64,000 bases of DNA, taken from Ascarosepion bandense (lineage: Eukaryota; Mollusca; Cephalopoda; Sepiida; Sepiidae). Position numbers and translations under genes: made by a program. The stretch is taken from the NCBI GenBank assembly GCA_037127315.1, contig JBBBDQ010001124.1, forward strand, positions 653,501 through 717,500, read 5' to 3'. This document shows, in pieces, positions 9,562 through 20,162 of the stretch (position 1 is its first letter; the number at the start of each line of letters is the position of its first letter). The notes beneath the pieces were generated by a model, which made no database searches, was not told where the DNA came from, and saw only the letters and a list, made by a program, of their open reading frames with translations.

Positions 9562-9785
9562 ACATTATTATTTACTCTTTGATAATGGCTTATGTGAGCC
9601 GAAAGCTTAGACCTGATAAAAAATTCAACAAATACTGTGATTTTTTGTTGTCTTTTAACGACATCACCATCAAGTATATCAGACGGTATGAACGGATCCT
9701 ACACAAAATTAATAGACAAAACTTGTCTATATTATTCAATGAAACCTGCATTAATGAGAAAATGCTGCCAAAATACACACAATAT
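9562..9785 (+). mobile_element. Penelope-like palindrome, right arm
   Basis: Forward copy of the same unit, extending further to INEKMLPKYT before the (TA)n at 9782. It ends in the L-P-K-Y-T box typical of the family here. Confidence 0.8.
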
Positions 9786-9799
9786 ATATATATATATAT

Positions 9800-9978
9800 A
9801 TATTACACAGCAATATACAAAATAGCTCATCAGTACGGTTAGACAGCCGATTGCTTTTTACCCAGGATTGAAACCCGACCGAATTGGCATCAGTCGGCGA
9901 TTCTGCCTCTGAGCTATAGGCACTCAGTAGAAGGAGGCAGACTTTTTAGCATGTATATTATCATTATACATGCCCAGT
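9800..9978 (-). mobile_element. tRNA-derived SINE with hammerhead, copy 2 (decayed)
   Basis: Same tRNA-like head as 3546-3731, with A box TAGCTCAGAGG and a GGGTTTCAATCCTGG B box. CTGATGA survives at 9832-9826, but the GAAA side has been lost into AT-rich sequence, so the ribozyme is dead in this copy. Confidence 0.65.
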
Positions 9979-11085
9979 AGCTGAGAGTGTTCTAAGTCAT
10001 TTCTGAATGAATGATGCGGAGATGCCAGAGTAGCTACTGTTTTTCAAAGTCTACCATTCTTCCAGAGGGCTCAATCAGGGTGTGACAGTGTAAATAGTAA
10101 GAGAGAAAGTGAGAGAGAGAGAGAAAGGGTGATAATATTATATACATAACTATACCCAATGATGCCCAAGTAGTGGCAATATATTATTATAATTTTTTCT
10201 AATGATAGTATAAATTTATTTTCAGGCATCTTTTTTTTTTTTTTAGTCAATCCAATAGAAGTCTCAAGGACTACTAAAGTTAGACGGATTTACTGAGTGA
10301 GGTATTTTCATATATATATATATAAAGTAAGTTTGAAAGAGCTGTCAAGACAAGAATTCAGTCAAACAGAGTAAATCATATCAAAATTTTTTTTGATCTT
10401 CTGTTTTTGAAATTCATTTAAGGTGTAGAGGTGCTAAGAAATCCCTCAAACAAATAACAAAAAGAAACAATGCACTACAAATAAAGTAAAATAAACTTTC
10501 GTTTATTTTCGTAAAAAAAAATAAAAGAATTATTTTTTTGTACAAAAATGAAGTTGTCCGTAAAGCTGTAAAAAAGGAAGAAAGAAAGGAACTGGGAATG
10601 TGAGAGGGAAAGGTAGGACAATGTGTAGCGAGCAAGATGAGAGAAAGAGAGGGTGAAAGAATGTTCGCTGATCTGTGATACTGCCTGTTGTGTGAACTGC
10701 TGGATTCTGTGTGTGTGTGTACTCCAAGCTGTCGTGTGCCCTTTTGGTGTGAGCTGGTTGCTCGGCCCTCTGCTCTGTTGAGAGTTTCTACCTTCCTTTT
10801 ATCTGGATGGTGAGGCTCCGGGGAGATCAAAAAGTGTGTTTCTTATGTCAAGCCCTGATTGGTCGAAAATTCCAATTTTTGACCATGTGATGTGCTTTCT
10901 ACTATGTCCGAGCTTTTGGGTGTGCCGTCCTTGTTTTTGACCCCACAGGGTATGCTAAGGGGTGAATACCCGCGCAATTGTATTTTTTGAGATACATGTA
11001 GTCTGAATTAATTTTTATTGTGTGTGTGTGTGTGTGTGGAAAATAAAATAAGAAACGGCACAAAGAAAAAGATTATTTGGTGAAC
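9979..11085. other. Unassigned region
   Basis: Contains (GA)n at about 10100-10127 and short (TG)n near 10710 and 11022. A GC-richer piece at about 10840-10990 could be LTR sequence, but I find no matching termini. The minus frame of 138 residues at 10830-10414 is low-complexity and unlike any family I know. Confidence 0.4.
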
Positions 11086-11089
11086 CTGA

Positions 11090-11885
11090 AACAGACTACC
11101 ACCACCTTTAAATTTGTTGTTTTTCATTTTTTTTCACTTTTTTCAGTGCAATTTTATTGATTACACTCTATACTTTCTGATTGACAAAAAAAAATTTGGA
11201 AATATTTCAATATTTAAACAATTTTAAGGGGGCTCAGTTTTTCATATAACATTATAGTAAATTGATCCTCCATTTTGGCACCACTCGCTGGTGCAACATT
11301 ACCACCACCTGTAAATTTGTTGATTATCAATTTGTTTTTTACTTTTTTCAGTGCAATCTTATCAATTAAACCCAAAACATTCTGATTAACAAAAAAAAAA
11401 ATTGGAAGAATTTCAACATTTAAAAAAATGTGAGCGGGGCTCAGTTTTTCATACAACCTTTTAGTAAATCGATCCTGTGCAATTAACTTTTTTGCTCGCA
11501 CATATTCAACAACTGAATCCTTTGCGAAATTTTTGAATAAAGCCATTCTTGGAGTTTCCGAGGAAGATGCCATCGTAAGAACTGATAACAACTTGAAAAA
11601 GACAAAAACAAGAGCAACAACTCGTCCCCCACCAAAAAAAACAAAACAAAACAAAACAAAGCGACCCTAACGCGAGTGATTCCAAAATGAGGGATCGATT
11701 TACTATAATGTTGTATAAGAAACTGAGCCCCCCCACTTAAAATTGTTTGAATATTGAAATTTTTCCAAATTTTATTTGATAATCAGAAACTTTATGCAAT
11801 AATCGATAAGACTGTGCTGAAAAAAGTAAAAATGAAAAAATGAAAAACAATAAATTTAAAGGTGGTGGTAGTCTCCTTCAGGTCC
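11090..11885. repeat. Inverted repeat with tandem left arm
   Basis: A ~190-bp unit (containing TTTTTTCAGTGCAAT and GGCTCAGTTTTTCAT) occurs twice in direct orientation, at about 11090-11280 and 11290-11485 (207-bp offset), and once inverted at about 11690-11880. The arrangement resembles a foldback DNA element. The middle (11485-11690) is unique. Confidence 0.75.
11214..11567 (-). CDS. Hypothetical repeat-built reading frame
   Basis: From the MASSSETPRM methionine near 11570 the minus frame is open for about 118 residues and crosses both direct repeats, whose 207-bp offset is 69 codons, so the units are in phase: YEKLSP and a GGGNV block recur. I do not recognise the protein. No splice sites or domain can be claimed. 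It may be the remains of a transposon gene or fortuitous. Confidence 0.2.
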   Translation of the reverse strand, partial: SSSETPRMALFKNFAKDSVVEYVRAKKLIAQDRFTKRLYEKLSPAHIFLNVEILPIFFFVNQNVLGLIDKIALKKVKNKLIINKFTGGGNVAPASGAKMEDQFTIMLYEKLSPLKIV

Positions 11886-12720
11886 GCCAACTATTTCTTT
11901 GAAAAACTGACAGTACATGATTTAATTCTGTTTTATAAATTGTTCTATCTTTAAATGTGTTTAACCAAGATATTTCATTATTTTTTTTTTTGATTCTGTT
12001 TTTTTTTTTTCATTCTAGCTTTTTTTTTTTTTTCATTTAAGCTGAAAAGGCTAAATTCCACTGATCGGCTGGGGCAATTTTCATTTTATTCACTCCAGAT
12101 AAAGTAATGTAAAAGGCTCTATTACATGCCAACATTAGAGATTGTTAAAGTATAGAGAGTAACTGACCTCTCTTGGAAAATCTAAGAGAAGGTCTCAAGA
12201 GAATGAGATTAAGAGAAAGAAATATGTTAGAACTGTTGACATTAGAAAATGCAAATTTATGGTGGGATAATTTATTCCTCTTTGTTTTTCCCTCATGAAC
12301 AAACATTCATCTCAAAGGGCTACTTGCTTGCTTAAATGTAAACTACAGCTCAGATGAGACTGCCACACACACAGACCAGGACTTCCCCTACCTCCTGCAA
12401 AAAAAAAAAAAAAAATAACAGAAATAATCTTAATGCTTTCTTGAATTGTGTGATTGATATTTAACTCAGCGGAGACTTTTAAGCTCACTGTCACTAAAGT
12501 TATTTACAGATTAAATCAAAGAGAAGTGTGTTTTTCATGACATCATATAAGCTTGTGAGTTATATGTGGAACAGAGTGAATATTCTAAACAGACACACAT
12601 GCTATTGTAGACTACCTTGCTACTTATTGAAAATTAGTCCAATTTATACACATATGAATAAATATATTGCATGAGATTGCAATCCGATGATTAATGCTAC
12701 ATATAAGAAAAAATCACTTC
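11886..12720. other. Unassigned AT-rich region
   Basis: Contains T-runs at 11980-12030 and A-runs at 12402. No gene or element end recognised. Confidence 0.5.
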
Positions 12721-12721
12721 T

Positions 12722-13212
12722 TTCTTTTATGTGCCCTGTCCTTTCAGGATGTAGGTGATCATGGCTTTCCACATCTCCCTATCCCTGGTGGCTCTTAGCA
12801 CACCTCTAATTATACCATGCAGCCCTTATTCCGTCCTCTACCTGATCAGGTCTTTCAAATATGTTATCCACTGCTTTCCTCTGTCTCTTTATCCCTCTAT
12901 CTGGCCCTGTTAGTATCAGGTTCTCTAAGCCCCCATTCCATATCCCAGGAACTTCAGCAGTCTCTTCCTGATGCTCAGCATGAATTTCCTTTCTGTTTCC
13001 ATCCTTTCCAAAACCTCATCATTGCTCATCCTTCTGTAGAACCACATTTCAGTTGCTTTGAGTTTTTCCTTCCTCTTTGATGATATTGTCCAGCATTCAC
13101 TGCCATATTGAAGAACCAACATCACATAGCAATCTAGTACTCTCTTCTTTGTTTCTAGCGAAATTGTCCTGTTTCTTAATACTCTCCTCAGCTCCTGGAA
13201 TGCATCCTTGTG
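12722..13212 (-). mobile_element. LINE-A copy 4
   Basis: Minus-strand 3' part with LQYGSECWTIS, MWFYRRM, SNDEVLERM and RKRLLKFLGY blocks and a GTGTC-type end near 12730. It has small deletions (the RISWTKHV block is lost) and frameshifts, and is truncated at about 13212, where it meets a hairpin repeat. Confidence 0.8.
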
Positions 13213-13234
13213 CTTTTGGATCTTATGAATATAA

Positions 13235-13321
13235 ATGTATAGAAACTGCTGTGGTCACAAAGTGAAAGGTCAGTTTATATATTGTTTGTAATATGGAACT
13301 GATCCCCCACTTTATGTCCAG
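13235..13321. repeat. Small hairpin repeat between two LINE-A copies
   Basis: ACAAAGTGAAAGGTCAGTTT and AACTGATCCCCCACTTT are near-complementary arms, the same element as at 48957, 49878, 55374, 56486 and 5736. Confidence 0.65.
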
Positions 13322-14010
13322 TAAGCTTTCGTAGAACCACATTTTAGCTGCTTCAAGTTTTTCCTTCATCTTCGAAGATATTGTCCAACATTCACTGCCA
13401 TATTGAAGAACTGACATCAGATAGCAATCCAGTACTCTCTTCTTTGTTTATAGCAAGACTGTTCTGTTTCTTAATACTTTACTCAACTTTTGGAATGCTT
13501 CCTTCACCATGCCAATTCACCTTCGGATCTCTGTGTCGCACTTACCATCTTCTGTTAGAACACTCGCCAGGTATTTAAATTTTTGTACCTGCTTGATTTT
13601 AGTATTCCCCACCTGTATTTTTTGAGCTATCCTTTTTGCTGATGACCATGCATTTTCTTGCAGTTTATTTGTAGTCCTTTCTTGTCACTCTCTTCAGCTA
13701 CCTTCTGTAGGAGGTCTTGTATTTTCATTTCTGTGTCTGCTATTAACACTGTATCATCTGCATACCTTATATTGTTTAAAATGTGGCTTTTTGATGACAA
13801 ATCCTGGTATAATTTCTAGGGTTCTCAGAATAGTCTCACTGTACAAGTTGAATAGATCTGGTGAAAAGACACATCCTTATCTTACACCCTTTTCAATCTT
13901 TGTATATCTGCTGAATTTGTTACCTGTTCGTATGCAGGCAGTTTTCTGCCAGTAGAGATTCTTGATTACTCTTAAATTTTTCCCAAATATGTTGAGGCTG
14001 CCAAGCACAG
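13322..14010 (-). mobile_element. LINE-A copy 5 with RT palm
   Basis: Minus strand. Reading from 14000 down: [23 protein letters not shown], then a stop, [15 protein letters not shown], the catalytic RYADDTV box at about 13775-13751, NCKKMHGHQ-like sequence, YLASVLTEDG, RRIGMVKEAFQKL and LQYGSECWTIS. Frameshifts separate the blocks. This copy lacks the 165-bp insert found in copies at 37516, 39395 and 46482, so it shows the ancestral state of that site. Confidence 0.8.
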
Positions 14011-14870
14011 AAAGGTTGAAAATACTTGAAGCTATCCTCATGCAAAAGTGTAGTATTATTCCGGAATAGAATTTGCACTCAACACCAAATTACCAGAAAA
14101 GTCAGGTGACGCAGCAAGTTGACCAGGGGTGAACTCACAGCCATCGAAGGCAGAAGCAAATGATCTCACAGCTACATCAGGTTTTTTGTAAGTATGGGGG
14201 AGGTAGATATAGGCAACCACTCTGGAGAGGAATTAAGCAGTCTCTCATATATCAGAGTTAGAATGTAAGGTCCACATCTTGAACATATTGGGGGTTGCAT
14301 CAAAGAATTTTTGAGAGTAACTGACAAAATATTGGAGTAATAATTGCAAAAGGAATGTCCCATGTTAAGCATAAATCCTTCACCATGAGAGAAGGCATTT
14401 TAAAATGAGTTTAAGAATAAAATTTTTTTATATTATCATGATATAAAGACCTTGTGAGTACAGTATTTACATAATGCTATAAAGTAGACATATTTACTTT
14501 AAAAAATGAGAGAAAAATGAACAGAGGAAAAATAATTTTCATCACTATAAATGGTAATTCAAAAAGAAAATATATATTCAGAAAAGAGAAAAAAATAATA
14601 AAAAGTAAATAAATTAAAAAATTTTAACCAGGTTTTGTTCTTTTTTTTATCAGAGTTCGTTTGAGAAAGAAATAAAATACCTGTGCACCATAACTAAAAA
14701 GGGGTTAATTGGGGAGATTATGACACTTTCATTTAAGTGTCAAAAAGCTGACTGGCAAAATTAATTAATTGAAAATTAATTAAATGATAATTAAATCATG
14801 ATAATAATTATTTTATTAAGTCATTATAAAAATAAGTTCAGTCTGGGTATCCAACATTTTTAAGATTCAG
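14011..14870. other. Unassigned AT-rich region
   Basis: No gene. TTAATTAATTG-type palindromic words cluster at 14750-14790. Confidence 0.5.
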
Positions 14871-15535
14871 GTGTAGTCATTAAGTATAAAGATATCCCGA
14901 CCCGAGCGGAAGAAGCTGACCTATAAATTGTCACTAAAACAAAACACTCCGCAGGTGTGATGACCTGCCAAAAATTACTTCAATTTCAAAATATAAACAT
15001 ATTTTGAGCATGGCAAACATGTTGGGTCGCTTCACCCGGGATTGAGTGCAAGTATGGCACAAGGTAATAAATCATTGATCAACCAACCACAGGGCCTGCT
15101 TCTTGTTAGTCTATCCCGATGACTGCGACTAATTGGCTGATTAGCTAAACCAATCAGATGCAACCCAGAGGGGTTGTTACGATGATAACCATTGGCTGGC
15201 AATCTCTATTGGCTGACTAATCAGGAGCTAATTATTTGGGATTCGAGCCCATAAATAGAGAACACCCAGAGCAAAAAATCGAGTTGAGTCGATTCATTCG
15301 TCGCTGCCCAGAACCAAATTCACTGCCACTGCATACTCCATCACTGACGCTGCCTAATTGCAGTTAAGATTTCTTTGAGCTAAGGAAACCTTTTCCGCCA
15401 GTCAACTACATTCAACCCTCACTTCGCGGTGTTTGTTTTACCTTGATAAAAATTATTGTATACCTGTGTAAATAAACATTTGTTACTGTTTATAACAAAC
15501 GTTTTTCATCATTTTTTTGATTGTGTGGCAACTAT
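14871..15535 (+). mobile_element. LTR-like sequence
   Basis: GC-richer than the surroundings, with a TATA-like CATAAATAGAG (about 15250), an initiator-distance segment, and AATAAA near 15471. Directly after GATTGTG comes TGGCAACTATTC at about 15530, which has the position and TGG start of a primer-binding site, followed by about 85 bp and ATGGGCATGG. This fits the promoter/polyA layout of a retrotransposon LTR. Borders are uncertain, the CA end is degraded, and no gag or pol follows, so it may be an element deleted soon after its leader. Confidence 0.5.
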
Positions 15536-16190
15536 TCTTCTCCGACGCCAAGTTCAACACTCCATCGATTGAATTGTACCCATCCCCTCTTTCGCGGATC
15601 TTAAAAAGCAACATGGGCATGGAAGGAATCAGAGACCAACCAGTCTGGAGCATGTGGTAATCACGAAACCATCAGCCGACCCGTTATCGTGAAAATATAG
15701 TATCACAATATAGACTACACATATATTAATAATATATTAACATATATATACATGCTGTCGAATTTGAACTCTAATTCTTTAGCTTAAATTTCTCAGCTCA
15801 AATGGTAATAACAGACCTTAATTTTATCAGGTTCTAGACACCCACTTCATGAATACTCTCCTAAAATACCAAAACATTTTTGCTGACCAATCAGTAAAAG
15901 GCCCACACAGTTTTCACAGCAGCTGTTTCTTAGCAACTGCCTGAATATAACAGGCAAATTTAACCAGGCCATCAGCAGTGACACCAAGTCATTTCCATCA
16001 CTTCCATCAGTCATGATGACTTCAGCAAGCTAGAAAACTAGCAGCAGAAATTAAACCTTGATTATTACACTGACATAGCCCTCTTACCTGTAACAAACTT
16101 TGAACTGAAGCGGAAAAAAGTGTGTTAAATAGTAATTTACTTCGATCTCTTGGAAAGAAAAACTTATTAAATTGATTTATTTGCAAAGTT
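15536..16190. other. Possible leader remnant and unassigned sequence
   Basis: 15536-15680 may be the untranslated leader of the LTR element; its ATG-led frame stops after 16 codons. The remainder shows nothing recognisable. Confidence 0.35.
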
Positions 16191-16191
16191 C

Positions 16192-16495
16192 AATCAGTTA
16201 AGTGCCATACGTGATACACACTTGGGCAATCATGTCTCAAAAGAGACATGACTGACTGGGCAGAAGATTATCCCGCAGTAGGTTGCCATTGCTTTCTGCG
16301 GTAGACTGGTTGCTGACCAAGGCTATAGAACCCAATCTGTCCTGTTATTTAACCCATAACTGGAAGGAATAGACAGATTAATACCTTTCCCAAGAGTATT
16401 CGCGCATAAGTGAATGCAATGAATTTGGCTGGAATTCGAACTTGGCTCTCTGATTTCTCGTTCTGAGCTGATATCCAATGCACCACAACGCACAT
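16192..16495 (-). mobile_element. SINE-D copy
   Basis: Full-length ~305-bp tRNA-derived SINE on minus. The head shows a degenerate A box and a GTTCGAATTCCAG B box. The body has AAGAGTATTAATC-like, AACAGGACAGATTGGG and AGAAAGCAATGGCAACCTAC blocks, and the end is GGCACTTAACTGA. Family defined by the dozen copies listed in this window. Confidence 0.85.
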
Positions 16496-16848
16496 CCAAA
16501 TTTGCAAAGTTACATAAACCTTTTTTAGCATCATAGAGCTTTACTATGATTATATATTCTTACTAAAGTTTATGATAATTTTTATCTGAATTTATGAGAT
16601 TAGGCATTGCTACTACTAATGATTCTTTCAGGCGATAGATGCACGGGTTATTTCTACAGAAAAGAGAAATTGACATGCTGTTGAAATTCAGGACAATTCT
16701 GTTTTACTCACTTCATGCTGAGGGCTTTGTAAAGGGCATAAATCCACCTTTCTTCCTCCAGCTATGGGTTAAATAGGGTAGACTGGGCACTCCTGCTTTA
16801 GGAACGGGTTTTTGGGATTTACCTATCTGATCATCCTTTTGAATTTAG

Positions 16849-16852
<4 letters not shown>

Positions 16853-16909
<57 letters not shown>

Positions 16910-16912
16910 GTA
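16853..16912. repeat. (TA)n then (TATG)n microsatellite
   Basis: About 50 bp of TA followed by five TATG units. Confidence 0.95.
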
Positions 16913-17233
16913 TGTAGTACCCCCTTACTAGAGGTCAGAAATAATACTACCTAAACATATTAACTTTGTCTTCTTCTCTCTCCTCTTATCCAGGTGCTTC
17001 CACCTAGGTCACGAACTACTATCCCAGAAATCCCTTCATCTCTCACTCCCTCTCTTTCTCTCTTTCTGGACCATCCCTACTGACCAACAACTAGTTGCAG
17101 TTCAGCTTTTTTTAGTTCCTCAAAAGATTTCACACCAGCCACATGTGCTACCCCCACCATCAGACGTTTTAGCTAGCCAGAGGGACTCACACAAGAATGA
17201 AGACGAAGTTAAATAAAGTCTGTTTTAACAGGT
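16913..17233 (+). mobile_element. Candidate LTR
   Basis: Begins TGTAGTACCCCC and ends AAAGTCTGTTTTAACA (TGT...ACA), with AATAAA near 17212. No internal region or second LTR. Candidate only. Confidence 0.35.
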
Positions 17234-17261
17234 TAATATTGTATCTCTTAATTATTATCCA

Positions 17262-17465
17262 AAACATACTAAGTACAAATATTACATATATATATATTAA
17301 TGTATACTTAGGCAGCAACAACCTTTTCATAAAAAATCTTTCATTAAATATGGCTGACAATGAAGATTTAATTAATTTTGTATCAAGTTTTTCTAGCATC
17401 CTAACATTTTTCTGTTTTGTTGGATGTAAGGAATATAAAAATTCTCTATAAGTATTGAAAAATTT
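17262..17465 (-). mobile_element. Penelope-like fragment, third subfamily
   Basis: Minus frame with SSLSAIFNERFFMKRLLLPKYT, the same C-terminal box as the other copies, ending in (TA)n at about 17284. A plus-strand relative is at 18000-18135. Confidence 0.55.
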
Positions 17466-17554
17466 TTAAAATAGAATGATATTCATGTGAATTCCAGTCA
17501 CATGCGGCAAGTAAGCATTTGGAATGAGTGCAATTTTTTCAAAAACCAAACAAA

Positions 17555-17900
17555 ATAAAATAATTCCATTATTCAACTATTGTCCTCATCTTTGTTGTAA
17601 TTTTTACGTTTTGTCTGTTGTATGTTCCGGCCTTCTTCAGGTGCTAGGAATTTTTAACCGAACCATCTATTACGATCACTGGGGTATGTTATTCCCATTC
17701 CTTATGCCCTTAAGGGTACATGGCCCATTGGATATAGATGTTAGTTCCAGTGACTATGACCCAAAGAGTTGTGAGTTCAATACCAGGCTACAGCAGTGGT
17801 GAACAAATAACTTAGAGAGTTAGGTTATGAGAAGTGACTTAGCACAAGTAATGAGGAAGATGAGGACAACAGTCCGAATAATATAAATAGGGAAAGCAAA
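17555..17900. mobile_element. SINE-S2, rearranged head-to-head pair
   Basis: 17560-17700 is the reverse-complemented 3' half (GGCCTTCTTCAGGTGCTAGG). 17705-17900 is the forward tRNA-like head (A box TGGCCCATTGG, B box GAGTTCAATACCAGG) with a shortened body ending GGACAACAGTCCGAATAA. Compare the intact minus copy at 52040-52338. Confidence 0.6.
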
Positions 17901-17999
17901 ATAAATTACCTCATAACAGTTAAAACATGAGGAAAAATAACACTACCAGAGACAGAAGCACCCTTGAAAATGGCTATAGAAGTGGCCAAAAGCACTTGG

Positions 18000-18131
18000 G
18001 ATTATAAAAATTTATAAAAACAATTTTTATATTCCTTATCTCCAACAAAACAGAAAAATGTTAAGATGCCCGAAAAAATTAATAAAAAATTATTTCACTC
18101 TTCTTTGTCAGCTGTATTTAATGAAATACAC

Positions 18132-18135
<4 letters not shown>
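18000..18135 (+). mobile_element. Penelope-like fragment, third subfamily, plus copy
   Basis: Shares CAACAAAACAGAAAAATGTTA and the LSAVFNE reading with 17262-17465 and runs directly into the (TA)n at 18136. Confidence 0.5.

Positions 18136-18184
<49 letters not shown>
18136..18184. repeat. (TA)n microsatellite
   Basis: About 50 bp TA run separating two Penelope-like fragments. Confidence 0.95.
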
Positions 18185-18192
<8 letters not shown>

Positions 18193-18446
18193 GCAGGTTT
18201 CATTGAATAATATAGACAAGTTTTGTCTATTAATTTTGTGTAGGATCCATTCATACCGTCTGATATACTTGATGGTGATGTCGTTGAAAGACAATAAAAA
18301 ATCACAATAATTGTTGATTTTTTTATTGGGTCTAAGCAACAACAACAATTATTGTGATTTTTTGTTGTCTTTCAACGACATCACCATATCAGACGGTATG
18401 AATGGATCCTACACAAAATTAATAGACAAAACTTGTCTATATTATT

Positions 18447-18452
<6 letters not shown>
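18185..18452. mobile_element. Penelope-like palindrome bounded by (TA)n
   Basis: Left arm 18185-18335 (minus) and right arm 18340-18452 (plus) both encode NINNYCDFLLSFNDITI and LIDKTCLYY-type sequence of the 9.5-kb palindrome family. The spacer is only a few AAC units. Both outer ends stop within the same segment and continue as (TA)n. The right arm lacks a few internal codons. Confidence 0.75.
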
Positions 18453-18487
<35 letters not shown>

Positions 18488-18492
18488 TATAT
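18453..18492. repeat. (TA)n microsatellite
   Basis: TA run at the outer end of the palindrome. Confidence 0.95.
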
Positions 18493-18582
18493 TATAACTA
18501 AGTTGTTGAACTCGTAGGTTTATTTACCTTTTTGTTCATGCATTTACTTTTATAAAGAGTGCTAGATACAAATGTAGAGCAT

Positions 18583-18630
18583 TATACTGTAATGGTATAC
18601 CATTACAGTATAACTTACCATTACAGTATA
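18583..18630. repeat. 30-bp perfect palindrome plus third half-copy
   Basis: TATACTGTAATGGTA followed by its exact reverse complement (18583-18612), then TACCATTACAGTATA again at 18616-18630. A (TA)n run follows at 18636. Confidence 0.95.
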
Positions 18631-18669
<39 letters not shown>

Positions 18670-18671
<2 letters not shown>

Positions 18672-19586
18672 TTTAATGAGAAGTCTTTTGAGTAGAATCT
18701 ATAAAAAATATGCATTCTTTTGATGCATCCTATTTGGTATAAACATCAGCTTTGGCAAAGCAAGAGAGTTTCATGAGCACCATATTCTTAATTTATATAT
18801 CTTAAGTATTCACCATATTCTTGCCATTTGGTAAAATCTTTTCTATCAAAAACAACAAACGGTTCACTTAAACTGATGGTGACAAAAAGTAATTAACACT
18901 TGCCAGCGGGTTGAATGCTTTTTCTCTGGAAAAGACAATTAGCCACTAACTTATCAATTAACTCTAAATAGAGTTATTTCAAATAATGAGCACATTTAAA
19001 CTTAATTAGATTTGCAAATAAACTATTCAAAAGATAGAATAACAATGAAGGGGAAAAAATGATGCCAAAGAAAAGAAGAAAATCAAAAAAGAGAACCAAA
19101 ATTGTTAAGATTTAAGGATTCTAACCCAGCAGAGGTACAATTTGATTATTTCAATGAATAATGCATTAAACGTGCAAGGGCTTAAGCTTAATTATTTTAC
19201 CAATCTTAAGCAGAAAAGATTTTATTTTTCTGTTTCGTAAATAAGGTTGACTTTTATATTTATAAGTGTCTTCATGGGACTTACTATGAAAATACTTCTT
19301 TTTTATCTGACTCACTCCCCATGGTGGGGAGGTGTCATATATGTACATGTGTACATATGGACCAGAAACAGAAATTGCCCAATCCCTGCAACCACTGTCA
19401 CACTGGTGTTGGTGTTCACCTACTTTTCCTCTTTAAAGTAATAAGGAAGGTGCTGCTGCAGGATTGGAATCACCGAGGCTAGTCATCCTTTACAGCTTTA
19501 AGAGGAAGCAGAACAGACACTACACTCTGATCACAACCTGAAGTTTTCTCTGTACCAATTATAGTATAAGCCACATTTAGAATTTT

Positions 19587-19587
<1 letters not shown>
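18670..19587. other. Unassigned; contains a dispersed repeat
   Basis: 19380-19560 resembles 21020-21260 (AGCTTTAAGAGGAAGCAGAAC and the following CTGATCACAACC region), a low-copy dispersed repeat of unknown type. No gene seen. Confidence 0.5.
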
Positions 19588-19619
<32 letters not shown>

Positions 19620-19620
<1 letters not shown>

Positions 19621-20006
19621 TAGCAGTATAGCCCGGCATTGCTCAGGTGTAATGAAAGCTTTTATATATATATTATCAATTTTCTGCACTATTGTAAGAA
19701 CTGCAACCTTGAAACTTCTGAATATCGTTTCTTATGTCTTTGTCTATGAGTGTATCAAATTTGATTAAAATCGGACCACTCCTTCTATAACCCGATTTTT
19801 TCAATTATCGATTTTCGATATTTATCACAAAACCTAGCTAAGAACACTCGCAGATGCTTATAGTACAACTGTGTAAATTTTCAAGAAAATTGGTTCAGCC
19901 ATTTTGGAGTCTATAGGTAATGGATACACACAGATACACACACTCACACACACACACACACACATACAAAGTTCGATTTATAATTAAGTTTAGATTTAGA
20001 TTTAGA
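19620..20006 (-). mobile_element. Helitron-like element, copy 2 (internally deleted)
   Basis: On minus it begins TC at about 20006 after an A and ends ...hairpin...CTAG at 19620 followed by T. About half of the interior (the GGCAAGATG to GAGCTCCAGG part) is missing. (CA)n at 19929-19963. Confidence 0.8.
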
Positions 20007-20012
20007 TATATG

Positions 20013-20019
<7 letters not shown>

Positions 20020-20059
<40 letters not shown>
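20020..20059. repeat. (TA)n microsatellite
   Basis: TA run between the Helitron and the inverted ribozyme element. Confidence 0.95.
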
Positions 20060-20062
<3 letters not shown>

Positions 20063-20162
20063 TGAATAAGGAATGAAGAAAAAATATTTTTACAATGTCC
20101 AAAACATTAATTTAAAACAGTGCTCGATATATAATATATAGAGCTGTGAATATTTATTATAA

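Noticed and set aside
10414..10830. 138-residue minus frame
   Set aside because: Low-complexity Ser/Phe/Leu composition, no motif, no relative that I recognise.
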